Assembly (NCBI RefSeq): GCF_004283755.1
Contig: NZ_SHMH01000011.1
Coordinates: 1-64,000, forward strand
Direction of reading: 5' to 3'
DNA length: 64,000 nucleotides
From: Pseudoxanthomonas winnipegensis
GTDB taxonomy: Bacteria > Pseudomonadota > Gammaproteobacteria > Xanthomonadales > Xanthomonadaceae
Numbering within the stretch: the stretch's first letter is position 1; each line of letters opens with the position of its first letter. Shown piece by piece: positions 1-8,288 of the stretch. The position numbers and the translations under genes are program-made. The notes under the pieces were generated by a model. The model saw only the letters and a list, made by a program, of their open reading frames with translations. It had not been told where the DNA came from and ran no database searches.

Positions 1-127
1 ACTACATCGAGATGTTCTACAACCCGATTCGCCGGCATGGTTCCGCTGGCGGCATGTCACCGGTAGAGTTCGAAAAGCGCTACGCGCAGAGCGGCGACTG
101 AGTGTCTATGGAACTCTGGTCGGTCCA
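1..127 (+). mobile_element. Right end of an IS3-family insertion sequence (fragment)
   Basis: Bases 3-101 encode the last 32 residues of an IS3-family transposase (OrfB, DDE/rve type). The reading contains YIEMFYNPIRRHG followed by MSPVEFEKRY, the usual C-terminal signature, and stops at TGA 99-101. Just downstream, bases 110-127 (GGAACTCTGGTCGGTCCA) look like the terminal inverted repeat, so the element probably ends near 127. The rest lies off the left edge. The element's tip supplies the last codons of the recombinase gene read on the minus strand, so it most likely inserted into that gene. The exact IS name cannot be assigned from this piece. Confidence 0.8.
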
Positions 128-1576
128 GTGTCCGGCAACTTTGAGCCGGCCGCGACACGAAGGTAATTTTTCAAGATCTCCGATTCTCACGAAGACCTTG
201 CTCATGTCGCGCCTTCCGTTGGGTGAGACCGCCCTGCCTTCAACGTCTCTCAGCACCAATGCGCCACCATCTTTGCCCTCGAATCCCGCCATCCGGCGAA
301 AGTACATGCGAGCGGTCGCACTCATTTCACCTTGAAAACTAGCGTTCAAGCTCTCTTGAACTTTCTGGAGATCGTCGAAGCAATCAGCAGAATAGTTCTG
401 GCGGCACTTCCGCATCCAATACTGCTTCTTGTCCTCGGCCAGGTCTAGCCAGAAGGCGTTTCCGGAAAGGCGAGGGTAGATTTGCGTGGTCGGCACCAGC
501 TCACTGAGCGCGAAGTCTGGCAGAACACGCCCTGTTTCAGTCTGCTTCCTCAGCGTGCTTCGTAGCGGGCTGGTGATTGCCGCAGCACGGGCCAGGGTCT
601 CGCTCACAATCTCCTCGAACATCTGGGGAACGTAATGCGTCTTGGCGACGAGCACCTTGCTATCGGCATTCTTTGCCTGCTGCTTTTCGGCGAAGTGCCG
701 GATCATGAGCGATTTGGAGTACCCACCTAGCTCCCCTGCAGGCCGCTGCTTCGAGTCGTAGTAGTGCCGGTCCGTCCGCCACTCAGCGGGAAGGAGCGTG
801 GCCTCTCCAATTCGAAAGCCCGTCAGGATCATGATGCGAATGGCTGAAAAGCGCAGTTCGTCCATGAAGGTCAGTGGCTGCTCGGTCATGACGATCCGGA
901 CCAGCTCCCAGAAAGCGCGACGTTCGGGTAGGCGCTCAGCGCGTTTGCGATCTTCCAGGTTGTGCCGAATCTCCTCTTGAGAATTGAGAAATTTCGACCG
1001 TCGAGTGGCTCTAGGCTGGAGACGTGCGGTGGCGAGGGCAGGGTAGAGCGGTCCCACGTCGGCCAAGTGGTTGGTATCAAATAGCACCTTGGTCAGCCCC
1101 GCGATCAAATCGCCAAGCTTGCCCGATGCCTGGATGCTGTTGCCGGTACGAACCGCGAGAGCCATCTCATCAACAGTGACACTCCATGGCTCGGCGTCTC
1201 CCGCGCATGTAGCGATCACGCGCAAGGGGCGTGCCACATTGTTGGCGACGTGACCGAACGAGTTGCGGCGAACAAACAGCTGTTCCATGACTGCAGCTTT
1301 GATGAGGTCCTGCCATGCCGGCGACAAAGTGCGAGCAGACAGAGCCGGCATCCCGTTGGAAGAGCGAGCTGCGTTGAGCGCATCAAGTGCCGAACCTTCC
1401 GAACTGAAGTGGCGCAAGCGATGCTTGGGAGTAACGCCCCCTGCTAGCGTAGTGAGATCCCATTCATGTCCTTTGATCGCGGTGCCGCTTTGGTCCAGCG
1501 GAATCTCCCAGGCGACTCCATGCGTCGAGGCGAGCTCTTTGCCGAGCTGGATGAAACCTGAGAAGTGAGGATTCAA
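80..1576 (-). pseudogene. Third tyrosine recombinase of a trio, C-terminus cut off by IS3
   Basis: A 498-residue frame, the last gene of a three-recombinase operon; its start overlaps the stop of the gene before it by 4 bases. The conserved first catalytic arginine box is visible (LTGFRIGEATLLP, about residue 255). The C-terminal catalytic box (HxxR...H/W...Y) is absent. The last 16 or so residues (from Trp at 127 down to the stop at 80) are encoded by the IS3 terminal sequence, so the natural C-terminus is missing. Third members of such trios are usually longer. It is inferred to be inactive unless a partner supplies the missing residues. The native sequence may continue beyond the IS to the left of the window. 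Confidence 0.7.
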
Positions 1577-3081
1577 GACGGCGAACCTTCGAGTTCGAGA
1601 ACCACTGCCTGAACTTCAGCGATTGTCCGTTCAAGCTGCAGATAGGCTGGCGAAGCCGCGTCGCCACGAGATGAGTCATGGAAGAACCGCGCCACAACCC
1701 GAAAGTCGGCTAGAACTCTCGATTGCATCTGAACGTCGTGAATCGGCATGAACTTCCTACAGCCATAGCAGGACAAGATCGGGTTGTAGGGACACGCAGC
1801 CTGCCCGGAGGTGCACCCACCGATTCCAGCGATCGGAACACCATGTGGCGCTCCGCCGATCTGCTGGGACTCCTTCAATTGCGCGAGCTCTTCCGGACCT
1901 ATAAACCGATCGTGGGCAATTCGAGCCACGCGCTGATAGATCTCGGAGATTCCCAGCGCATTGTTCACCCGTTCAGCCTGGTTGGCCGATGTTTCGTAGT
2001 ACACAAGCGCAGTCGTTACATCCGAGTGCCCAAGGAACTCGGCCAGTTCCTCTTGGCTTGCGCCGGCGTCAACGAGGCGTTGAGCGGCTGTGTGACGCAG
2101 ATTGACGGCAGTCGCGCCCAGTTCTAGAAGATCGCGAAGTAGAGAGCTGATGCGACGACTTGCTTCATTAGCGGATGTGGCGCCGAACACCCTAGCGCCC
2201 GCATCACCGCCACTAGCCTGAAAGTGTCGATCGATCTCGACGAAGAGTGGGGTCCACTCGCGTTTCACGCGCCTAAGCATCGGCTTGGCGGCACTGGAAC
2301 TCCGCTGCTTCGCCATCCGGAATGCGATGTGGACAGATGCGAGCATGCCAACATCTTCTCGACGAACTTTTACGTCACGAAACGTGAGCATTGCAATCTG
2401 AACAGGTCGCATTGCGAACTGATAAGCACAAAGCAACATCGCTGCGTCTTGAACATCCACAAGAGCCAGCAACGATTTCTTTGCCCGGATCGCCGCTTCA
2501 TCTAGAAACCTAACTACCGCAGCTTCATCGTCAACCGAAATAAAGGCTTCACCCGATCGGACGACGGCATACTTGTCCTTGAAGGGTAGGGGCAGAGCAG
2601 ATATGACATCGTGATAGGAGTCTGACCAGCCATTGATGCGATGTTGGCAGAGCAGTTTGAGGATCGATTTTGCGCAGGAGTAGGCGTCTCTAGGCAAGGT
2701 CTTCGCGAGGAGGGCCGTCCATACGGAAGATATTCCTGTGGGTCCAGAGCCCAAAAGCCCAGCAAGATCTTCGCTTCCAAAGTGTTTCCCTCCGAGCGTG
2801 TACATTGCGGCGGTTCTCGGCGCGAAGCCCTCTCCAATGATGTGCAGAAATACGTGTTTAAGAAGGCTTCCAAAGGCCTCTTCAACCAGAGCGAACTCGA
2901 TGTTGACAACGCTTCCATTCGCATGAACTGCGAAGCGGTTGGCTGTCGCAGGACTTCGAATGGAACGAGTCGTGTCATCGAAATCGTCGTAGCACCTAAT
3001 CACGGGCGGCAATGGCGGAAGCTGCGCAGCGACTTCGCTCAGCGTTGACGCGTCGAGCCGACGATGATGATCACGTTGCAT
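1573..3081 (-). CDS. Tyrosine recombinase, middle gene of the trio
   Basis: A 502-residue phage-integrase-family protein that would cut and rejoin DNA through a tyrosine nucleophile. Motifs seen: first arginine in FAMRPVQIAMLTF (about residue 230), C-terminal box VNLRHTAAQRL, then LGHSDVTTALVYYE with the nucleophile tyrosine. The usual first histidine of HxLRH is asparagine here. After the catalytic domain is a cysteine-rich tail (GGCTSGQAACPYNP then CYGCRKF), which resembles a small zinc-binding module. The start lies 1 base past the stop of the upstream recombinase and the end overlaps the next by 4 bases, so the three are translationally coupled. The specific target site is unknown. Confidence 0.8.
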   Translation of the reverse strand: MQRDHHRRLDASTLSEVAAQLPPLPPVIRCYDDFDDTTRSIRSPATANRFAVHANGSVVNIEFALVEEAFGSLLKHVFLHIIGEGFAPRTAAMYTLGGKHFGSEDLAGLLGSGPTGISSVWTALLAKTLPRDAYSCAKSILKLLCQHRINGWSDSYHDVISALPLPFKDKYAVVRSGEAFISVDDEAAVVRFLDEAAIRAKKSLLALVDVQDAAMLLCAYQFAMRPVQIAMLTFRDVKVRREDVGMLASVHIAFRMAKQRSSSAAKPMLRRVKREWTPLFVEIDRHFQASGGDAGARVFGATSANEASRRISSLLRDLLELGATAVNLRHTAAQRLVDAGASQEELAEFLGHSDVTTALVYYETSANQAERVNNALGISEIYQRVARIAHDRFIGPEELAQLKESQQIGGAPHGVPIAGIGGCTSGQAACPYNPILSCYGCRKFMPIHDVQMQSRVLADFRVVARFFHDSSRGDAASPAYLQLERTIAEVQAVVLELEGSPS

Positions 3082-3082
3082 A

Positions 3083-4303
3083 TCAGGAAGGAATTGCTCT
3101 CAGAACCTCTACTCGGTCGTCAAATGCGTTGTTCCAAACCGACGATAGACGGTCTTCGAACACCGCTCTTGCATAGCGAACGGGCATCTGTGATTCTCGC
3201 GACCAGCCGAAGAATGCCCGGAGCTTCTGCAGTGCTTCATCCATTGAGTCCCCATGGTGAAGAAGTTGATTCAGTCGCACTACGGCACACGTATGACGAA
3301 GGTCGTGGGGTGTGACTGAATGTTTTCCGCTCCGCTCCATCAGCTCAGGGAGAACGGAGGGGGATAGGGCCGCGGAAATTTTCAGGAACATCTTCGTCAA
3401 GGATTCAGTGGACAGTGGACTATCCTGCTGTGTGTTCAGCAGGAAGGCGTGACCTGGCCTACCTCGATAATTTTCAACATAGGTCTGTACTAACCCCGCG
3501 ATGGCTTCGCTCACCGGCAGTTGGCGGATAGAGTTCGCCGACTTGATGCTGGGTCTGGAATACCGCGGATCATCGCCCTCATCGGAATACAGGCTCTCTT
3601 GCACATTCATCCAGCAGCGAGACCTCTGTTGCCCTTCATCAAATCCGTCCTTGATCACGTCCGCGGTAAGCAACAGGAGCTCGCCGCGTCGAAGCCCCTG
3701 ATGGAGCATCAGCAGAAAGGAAATGAAGGCGAGCCATCGCGTGTGCTGTCGTGCAAAAGGATTGGTGGCCGATGCCGGGTCTAGCATTTCGTAGAGCGCC
3801 TTGATCACGCTCGCCGGCAATGAACGGATCTGACTCGGTTGGCGGCTCCTGCGGACGTGGAGCTGTCCATACAGGTGGGATAGGCGATGCAGGCGAGCTT
3901 CAATCTGCCGGAGACGGTCGGTTGGCAACGTTGACTTGGACAACCAGGTGACCACGGACCCGACAAATGCTAAGCCGGTGCGCCAACGTGATTCGTCCGC
4001 AGGACCAACGGAAGGTTGATTGCGGATCGATATGAACCAGGACTCTAGGATCTCGGCGAGCACGACCTCGTTCAGGTGGCCCAAGGCGTCATCCAGCGCG
4101 TGGGCGCCGAACTGACGATCCGCATGGCCGTACAAACTCTCGATGTACCGAAGCTTCTTTACCTGGCTAGATGCGGCGAGGTCATGGTTGGACATCAACG
4201 CCCAGACGCTAGCCCAGTAACGAGGCAGCCTGTGAACATCGTCAACGAGTAAGGCGCCCCGTAGTGAGGCTGGAACCTGAGAATCCGTAAGCACGTTGAG
4301 CAA
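3083..4303 (-). CDS. Tyrosine recombinase, first gene of the trio
   Basis: A 406-residue phage-integrase-family recombinase. Catalytic features: HQGLRRGELLLL with the first arginine (about residue 200), HDLRHTCAVV in the C-terminal box (about residue 340), and a final segment FFGWSRESQMPVRYARAVF containing the likely nucleophile tyrosine. The predicted start is TTG at 4301-4303, with AGGA on the minus strand about 8 bases upstream. It heads a three-gene operon transcribed away from the dif-like site 112 bases upstream. Three adjacent, different tyrosine recombinases are the hallmark of trio-type (RIT or Tn554-like) elements. Which class this belongs to cannot be decided without a family search. 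Confidence 0.8.
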   Translation of the reverse strand: MLNVLTDSQVPASLRGALLVDDVHRLPRYWASVWALMSNHDLAASSQVKKLRYIESLYGHADRQFGAHALDDALGHLNEVVLAEILESWFISIRNQPSVGPADESRWRTGLAFVGSVVTWLSKSTLPTDRLRQIEARLHRLSHLYGQLHVRRSRQPSQIRSLPASVIKALYEMLDPASATNPFARQHTRWLAFISFLLMLHQGLRRGELLLLTADVIKDGFDEGQQRSRCWMNVQESLYSDEGDDPRYSRPSIKSANSIRQLPVSEAIAGLVQTYVENYRGRPGHAFLLNTQQDSPLSTESLTKMFLKISAALSPSVLPELMERSGKHSVTPHDLRHTCAVVRLNQLLHHGDSMDEALQKLRAFFGWSRESQMPVRYARAVFEDRLSSVWNNAFDDRVEVLRAIPS

Positions 4304-4414
4304 AGGCTGTTTCCTGTTGAGGAAGCAACACTATATGTACCATCGAACAAAGGCTCTGTTGCGGACGGAGGCTCCAATCTAGGACTTCCACGCAACACCG
4401 GCAGAAGTACTAGA

Positions 4415-4442
4415 TTTTCGCATAATGTATATTATGTAAGAT
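4415..4442. other. dif: dif-like Xer recombination site
   Basis: The 28 bases read as left arm TTTTCGCATAA, 6-base centre TGTATA and right arm TTATGTAAGAT. From memory, E. coli dif is GGTGCGCATAA, TGTATA, TTATGTTAAAT. The centre and the inner parts of both arms are identical; differences lie in the outer left arm and at two positions of the right arm. CATAAT and ATTATG form the inner inverted repeat. Xanthomonas dif and filamentous-phage attachment sites share the same CGCATAATGTATA core. It may be the chromosomal dif or a copy left by an element that exploits Xer. No second copy was seen in the window. Confidence 0.8.
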
Positions 4443-4526
4443 CGCGGGTGTGGCGATCTCACATGACCCCTAACTCATTGATCCGACGATGGATTTCCCT
4501 TGCTTGTACATGGAGGGTTTTTACCG
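4443..4526. promoter_or_regulatory. Spacer between dif-like site and Xer-like recombinase, with ribosome binding site
   Basis: This short spacer holds GGAGGG at 4512-4517, a strong Shine-Dalgarno sequence 9 bases before a TTG codon at 4527. That placement decides the start of the following recombinase. No convincing sigma-70 promoter was recognised. Confidence 0.5.
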
Positions 4527-5474
4527 TTGGTAGATATAACCCGTTCTTATTGTCCGGTTGACCCCCAGTCGCTCGAGGACTTCCGGTGGTTCCTTCGTGG
4601 CCAGCGGCGAAGCCCGCGCACCGTGGCCACGTATCTGTCGATCGTCAGCCGATACGTCGCCTTCGCCGACCGCGTGCCGCTTCACATGGACCCCGTGTTG
4701 CGCTTCGTAGCCCACCGGCGCGACCAACTCGCGCCGGCGACGCTGAAACTGGACGTGGCCGCGTTGCGCTGCTGGTACGGCTGGCGCCGAACCGTGGACC
4801 CGACCTGCTGGGTGCCGGTCGCGTGGCCCAAGACGCGACCGGTCAGCCCGCGTCCGGTGTTCCACCTGTGTGATCACGACGTGGGCGTATTGCTGGCGCA
4901 GCCCGACCTGTCGACGTTCGTGGGCCTCAGGGACCACCTCATCATCGCCACGCTCTACCAATGCGGTCTGCGGGCGGGCGAGCTGGCCAGGCTGCAGCTG
5001 GGAAGCGTGCGCCTGGATGGTTTCCTGTACGTCGAGGGCAAGGGTGGCCGGGACCGGCTGGTGCCATATGGCGGGGCCTGGCATGGGCTGCTGGAAGCCT
5101 ATCTGCGTCAACGGGCGACGGTCGGCGCCGGCAAGCGCGCGGCGCTCTTCGTCACGCGCCATGGCAAGCCGCTGCGCGACGGCCGCTCGGTCTGGGTCAT
5201 CGTCAACCGGCATGCGCGTCGAGCGCTGGGGACCGCGTGCGGGCTCGACCGCATCCGGCCCGGCACCGGCAAACCCTGGACCGGGCACTATCCTCACCAG
5301 CTTCGCTACGCGTTTGCCACGGAGCTGCTGCGCAACGGGTGCGACATGGCGGCCATCAGCCAGATGCTGGGGCACGCCGACCTGTCCACGACGATGCGGT
5401 ACCTGGGCGCGGATTTCGACATGCTCAAGCGCGCGGCCGGCTTCCACCCTCGCGCACTGCGCATAATCTCCTGA
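4527..5474 (+). CDS. Intact XerC/D-like tyrosine recombinase
   Basis: A 315-residue site-specific recombinase with an N-terminal SAM-like core-binding domain (about residues 10-95) and a C-terminal catalytic domain. All catalytic residues are visible: Arg about 149 in CGLRAGELARL, the beta-hairpin Lys in GKGGRDR, His257 and Arg260 in HPHQLRYAF context, His in LGHADLSTT and Tyr about 292 in MRYLG. TTG at 4527 is preferred over the upstream in-frame TTG at 4500 because GGAGGG sits 9 bases before it. It lies 85 bases from the dif-like site and converges with the methyltransferase gene, 1 base apart. It is probably the integrase of the element at this locus; housekeeping XerC/D are normally elsewhere. 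Confidence 0.85.
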   Translation: MVDITRSYCPVDPQSLEDFRWFLRGQRRSPRTVATYLSIVSRYVAFADRVPLHMDPVLRFVAHRRDQLAPATLKLDVAALRCWYGWRRTVDPTCWVPVAWPKTRPVSPRPVFHLCDHDVGVLLAQPDLSTFVGLRDHLIIATLYQCGLRAGELARLQLGSVRLDGFLYVEGKGGRDRLVPYGGAWHGLLEAYLRQRATVGAGKRAALFVTRHGKPLRDGRSVWVIVNRHARRALGTACGLDRIRPGTGKPWTGHYPHQLRYAFATELLRNGCDMAAISQMLGHADLSTTMRYLGADFDMLKRAAGFHPRALRIIS

Positions 5475-5475
5475 C

Positions 5476-6870
5476 TCAGAACGGGATGTCATCGTCGACG
5501 TCTCCCGGTTGAGGCTGCGCCGGTGCTCGCCCCGGCGGCGCTGAGGACCTGCCCTGGTGCTCGACCCCCGTGCGGGCATGCTCCCTGCCCCCGTGGAGCG
5601 TCAAGCCGCGCGGGTCGCAGTAGATCCATGCGCTGTAACGATCACTGCCGTCGCTGGCCTGCCATCGCTCGGTGCGCAGTTTCCCTTCGATGGTCACCAG
5701 CGAGCCTTTGCGCAGGTAGCGGTCGTCCTGGTCCGTCTCGTGGAGCGCAGCAGAAATTCGCGCGAGCGCGATGTTGAAGTACTGTTCGTCGCGCTCCACC
5801 CCGATGAACGAAAAACGGTCCAGCAAGGCGGCCTTCCCGGTACTACCACTCCCCATAAAGGGGTCCAATACGACAGCGCCCGCTGGCGTGACTAGACGGC
5901 ACAGGTATCGCATTAGGTCGGTCGGCTTGACGGTCGGATGATGGTTTGCCCGCGGGGCAACCTCGTAGCCCTCATCACGCCTCGTCATGTGCTGTCCCGA
6001 CGTATTGCTGACCATTCCGGCGGCTTGCCGCGCCAGTGCTTCAAGCCCTTCGTCTCGGTCGAGCCTGGACGCCTTGGCGCAGTAGAAGAAGCGCGCCGCG
6101 CTTCCGCCATCGAGCCTACGAATGCCGGGCCTCATCTTGAAACCAACCGCCCCCTCGTTCGACGAGTCGGCACTAGGTTCCTCGCCGCGTCCGCGGCGCA
6201 TTGCGCCATAGACGTTCTGGGTCTTGCAAGCGGCATGGTTTGCGCTTGTGTTCGCGAGCTGACCGGGTGCGTTCGGGAACGCTTCCAAGACCTCCTCACT
6301 GCCGTCATGGATCAGGTTTGCCGGCCACCTTCCGTTGGCTTGATACTCCCGGCCAGTGCCCTTGATGTAGCCATCAATCCGACCTGATCCAAAGCCAATG
6401 TTCCCTGCATTGGATTGAACGATTCCATCCACGCGACAGGCATCTATGTTCAGGCCGCCAGTTCCATGCGAGGCATGATTAAGGGCGACAGTCCCATTCA
6501 GAGACTTGCGGGCCATGGTGATCGGCTCCAGGGCCGGCTTGAGGGCCGTGCCGCCCCAAACCCCGTTGTGCGACTTCGGAAAGCCGCTGCCGTACACCCA
6601 GGCGATCATGTCGCGGATCTCGAAGCCGGCGTCCTCAATGCGTACCGCCATGCGGTGCTGCGTGCGGGTTCCGGCAAAGGCCAGAAGGTGACCGCCTGGC
6701 TTCAAAACGCGTAGGCACTCGGCCCATATCTCAGTGCTGGGCACGTCGTAGTCCCAGCGCTTGCCCATAAATGCGATGCCGTAGGGCGGGTCGGTCACGA
6801 TCGCATCGACCGAACCTTCTGGTATCGCGCGAAGCACTTCAAGGCAGGCCACATCGCCACGCTCAGACAT
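5476..6870 (-). CDS. Beta-class DNA methyltransferase fused to the C-terminal half of an SSB
   Basis: A 464-residue frame counted from ATG at 6868-6870. Residues 1-381 form an N4/N6 DNA methyltransferase: DPPY at 27-30 (motif IV, typical of N6-adenine enzymes), a long target-recognition stretch with GGTALKPALEPI and TGGLNIDACRV, then DPFMGSGSTG at about 336-345 (SAM-binding motif I). The order IV, recognition, I marks the beta class. Residues 382-464 are instead the C-terminal half of a bacterial single-stranded DNA-binding protein: RYLRKGSLVTIEGKLRTERW, a Pro/Gln-rich linker, and the acidic tip DDDIPF. The first half of the OB fold is missing. The frame is open upstream into phage and IS sequence. 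It is either a real fusion or a recombination scar in frame; no strong ribosome binding site was seen. Confidence 0.75.
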   Translation of the reverse strand: MSERGDVACLEVLRAIPEGSVDAIVTDPPYGIAFMGKRWDYDVPSTEIWAECLRVLKPGGHLLAFAGTRTQHRMAVRIEDAGFEIRDMIAWVYGSGFPKSHNGVWGGTALKPALEPITMARKSLNGTVALNHASHGTGGLNIDACRVDGIVQSNAGNIGFGSGRIDGYIKGTGREYQANGRWPANLIHDGSEEVLEAFPNAPGQLANTSANHAACKTQNVYGAMRRGRGEEPSADSSNEGAVGFKMRPGIRRLDGGSAARFFYCAKASRLDRDEGLEALARQAAGMVSNTSGQHMTRRDEGYEVAPRANHHPTVKPTDLMRYLCRLVTPAGAVVLDPFMGSGSTGKAALLDRFSFIGVERDEQYFNIALARISAALHETDQDDRYLRKGSLVTIEGKLRTERWQASDGSDRYSAWIYCDPRGLTLHGGREHARTGVEHQGRSSAPPGRAPAQPQPGDVDDDIPF

Positions 6871-7011
6871 CAACAGCCCGCCATAGCCCCACAGGCGCGC
6901 CTTGTGCGGGAGGTGAGCGCCGGATTTTGTCTCGCCCTTGGAGGCGTACTTGGTGATATAGCCGACCGGAGACCGCGCGTAGATCGCTTGCGTCATCCCA
7001 TGGGGCCACCA
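6871..7011 (-). pseudogene. Remnant of a filamentous-phage replication initiator (pII/RstA-like)
   Basis: About 47 residues in frame with the downstream methyltransferase: WWPHGMTQAIYARSP, VGYITKYASKGE and ARLWGYGGL. This resembles the C-terminal region of replication proteins of Xanthomonas inoviruses (phage X/RstA family), where a WPHG...VGYLTKYASKG...ARxxGxGG pattern is typical. The N-terminal majority is missing because the IS5 fragment abuts at about 7011. It implies an inovirus once integrated here, consistent with the neighbouring dif-like site, the usual attachment site of such phages. The family match is from memory and rests on short motifs. Confidence 0.6.
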
Positions 7012-7958
7012 CCCCTGCTTATCCGCTGGAGACGATGCTGCGCATCCACTTTTTGCAGCAGTGGTACGCACTGAGCGATCCGGCGGCGGAAGAAGCCCTG
7101 TACGACACGGTGTCGATGCGCCGTTTCGCCAAGATCGGCGGGTTGGATGAGGTGCCGGACGAGACCACGATTCTCAACTTCCGCCACTTGCTGGAGCAGC
7201 ACGATTTGGCGCGCAAGCTGTTCAACCGGGTCAACGCGCACCTGTCACGCAAGGGGCAGAGCCTGCGAGGCGGCACGATCGTGGATGCCACGATCATTGC
7301 TGCGCCCAGTTCGACCAAGAACAAGGACGGCGAGCGCGATCCGCAGATGCACCAGACCAAAAAGGGCAACCAGTACTACTTCGGGATGAAGGCACACATC
7401 GGGATGGACGATGAGTCCGGCCTGGTGCACCACGTGGAATGCACGGCGGCCAACGTGGCGGACATCACGCAAGCGCACAAGCTGCTGCATGGCAAGGAAG
7501 ACACGGTGTGCGGCGACAGCGGCTACACCGGGCTGGAGAAGCGCGAGGAGATGACGAGCAAGCGCAAGCTACGCTACCTGATCGCGGAGAAGCCCTCGAA
7601 GCTGAAGCAAATCAAGAGCAAGCGCGAATTGAAGTGGGCCAAAGGCTGGGAGCACGCCAAGGCCAGCCTGCGTGCGAAGGTGGAGCACCCGTTTCGGGTG
7701 ATCAAGCGCCAGTTTGGCTACGTCAAGGTGCGCTATCGGGGACTGGCGAAGAACACCGCGCAGGTGCTGATGCTGTTTGCGCTGTCGAACCTGTGGCTGA
7801 AGCGAAAGCAGTTGATGCCTGTCGTGGGGATGGTGCGCCTGTAACCCGGGGAATACCCTGGAAATGCGCCGGAAACGGCGAAAAACCGAGGGTTTAAGCG
7901 TCGTCAACGTGCTCGATGTAGCTTGCCTCATCCTACAACGGTGTTGATCAGACCTTCC
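7012..7958 (+). mobile_element. Left-truncated IS5-family insertion sequence
   Basis: This is the remaining right part of an IS5-family element, containing a truncated transposase gene. The right terminus appears to be GTTGATCAGACCTTCC ending near 7958, followed by CTAA at 7959-7962; CTAR is the target preferred by IS5-group elements. The left inverted repeat and the first 50-60 transposase codons are missing. The break at about 7011 coincides with the break in the phage replication gene, so a deletion or recombination joined the two. Confidence 0.7.
7017..7844 (+). pseudogene. IS5-family transposase lacking its N-terminus
   Basis: A DDE transposase of the IS5 family. The readable part starts at PAYPLETMLRIHFLQQWY and runs to the natural end (about 275 residues against roughly 325 expected). 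Conserved pieces include the TTILNFRHLLE N-terminal motif, IVDATII with the first catalytic Asp, GDSGYTGLEKRE with the second Asp, and EHPFRVIKRQFGY with the Glu. Without the N-terminal DNA-binding segment and left terminus it cannot move by itself. The ATG at 7035 is only an internal methionine. Confidence 0.85.
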
Positions 7959-7962
7959 CTAA

Positions 7963-8288
7963 GACTGCGCTTGGCGCCTCCCTGAATCTAGATCATAGCG
8001 TTGATGGGATGGCGGCTGAAAGCAGGCCAGATTGCACACATTAGGCAGCGCCCATGTGGCGGGCTAGCTCGAGCCAACTCGAGCCGACAAGGTCAGCGAC
8101 CAGAATTGGACGAAGAGGAGCACTAGCCCCTGATCACAAGACTATCGACCAGTCGATACTTTCGCCTCCCCATCCCTGATAGACATTCAAATTATCCGAT
8201 TGGAGCTATTAAGGTCGGCAAGGCAACACGGTTAACTCTCGCTCGGGAACATCTTGCAGAAGCTATTGGGGATCATTCAACCCACTAC
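7963..8288. other. Non-coding boundary between the mobile region and pyrC
   Basis: About 325 bases with no convincing frame on either strand and lower GC than the flanking core genes. It contains a direct repeat CTCGAGCC-AA-CTCGAGCC near 8067-8088 and the inverted repeat ATCGAC-CA-GTCGAT near 8145-8158. No tRNA or attachment site was recognised. It probably marks the right edge of the accessory region. Confidence 0.5.

Noticed and set aside
7035..7071. The first 20 residues of the frame that runs from 7071 into the phage Rep scrap and methyltransferase
   Set aside because: They are antisense to the IS5 transposase and are not part of either original gene.
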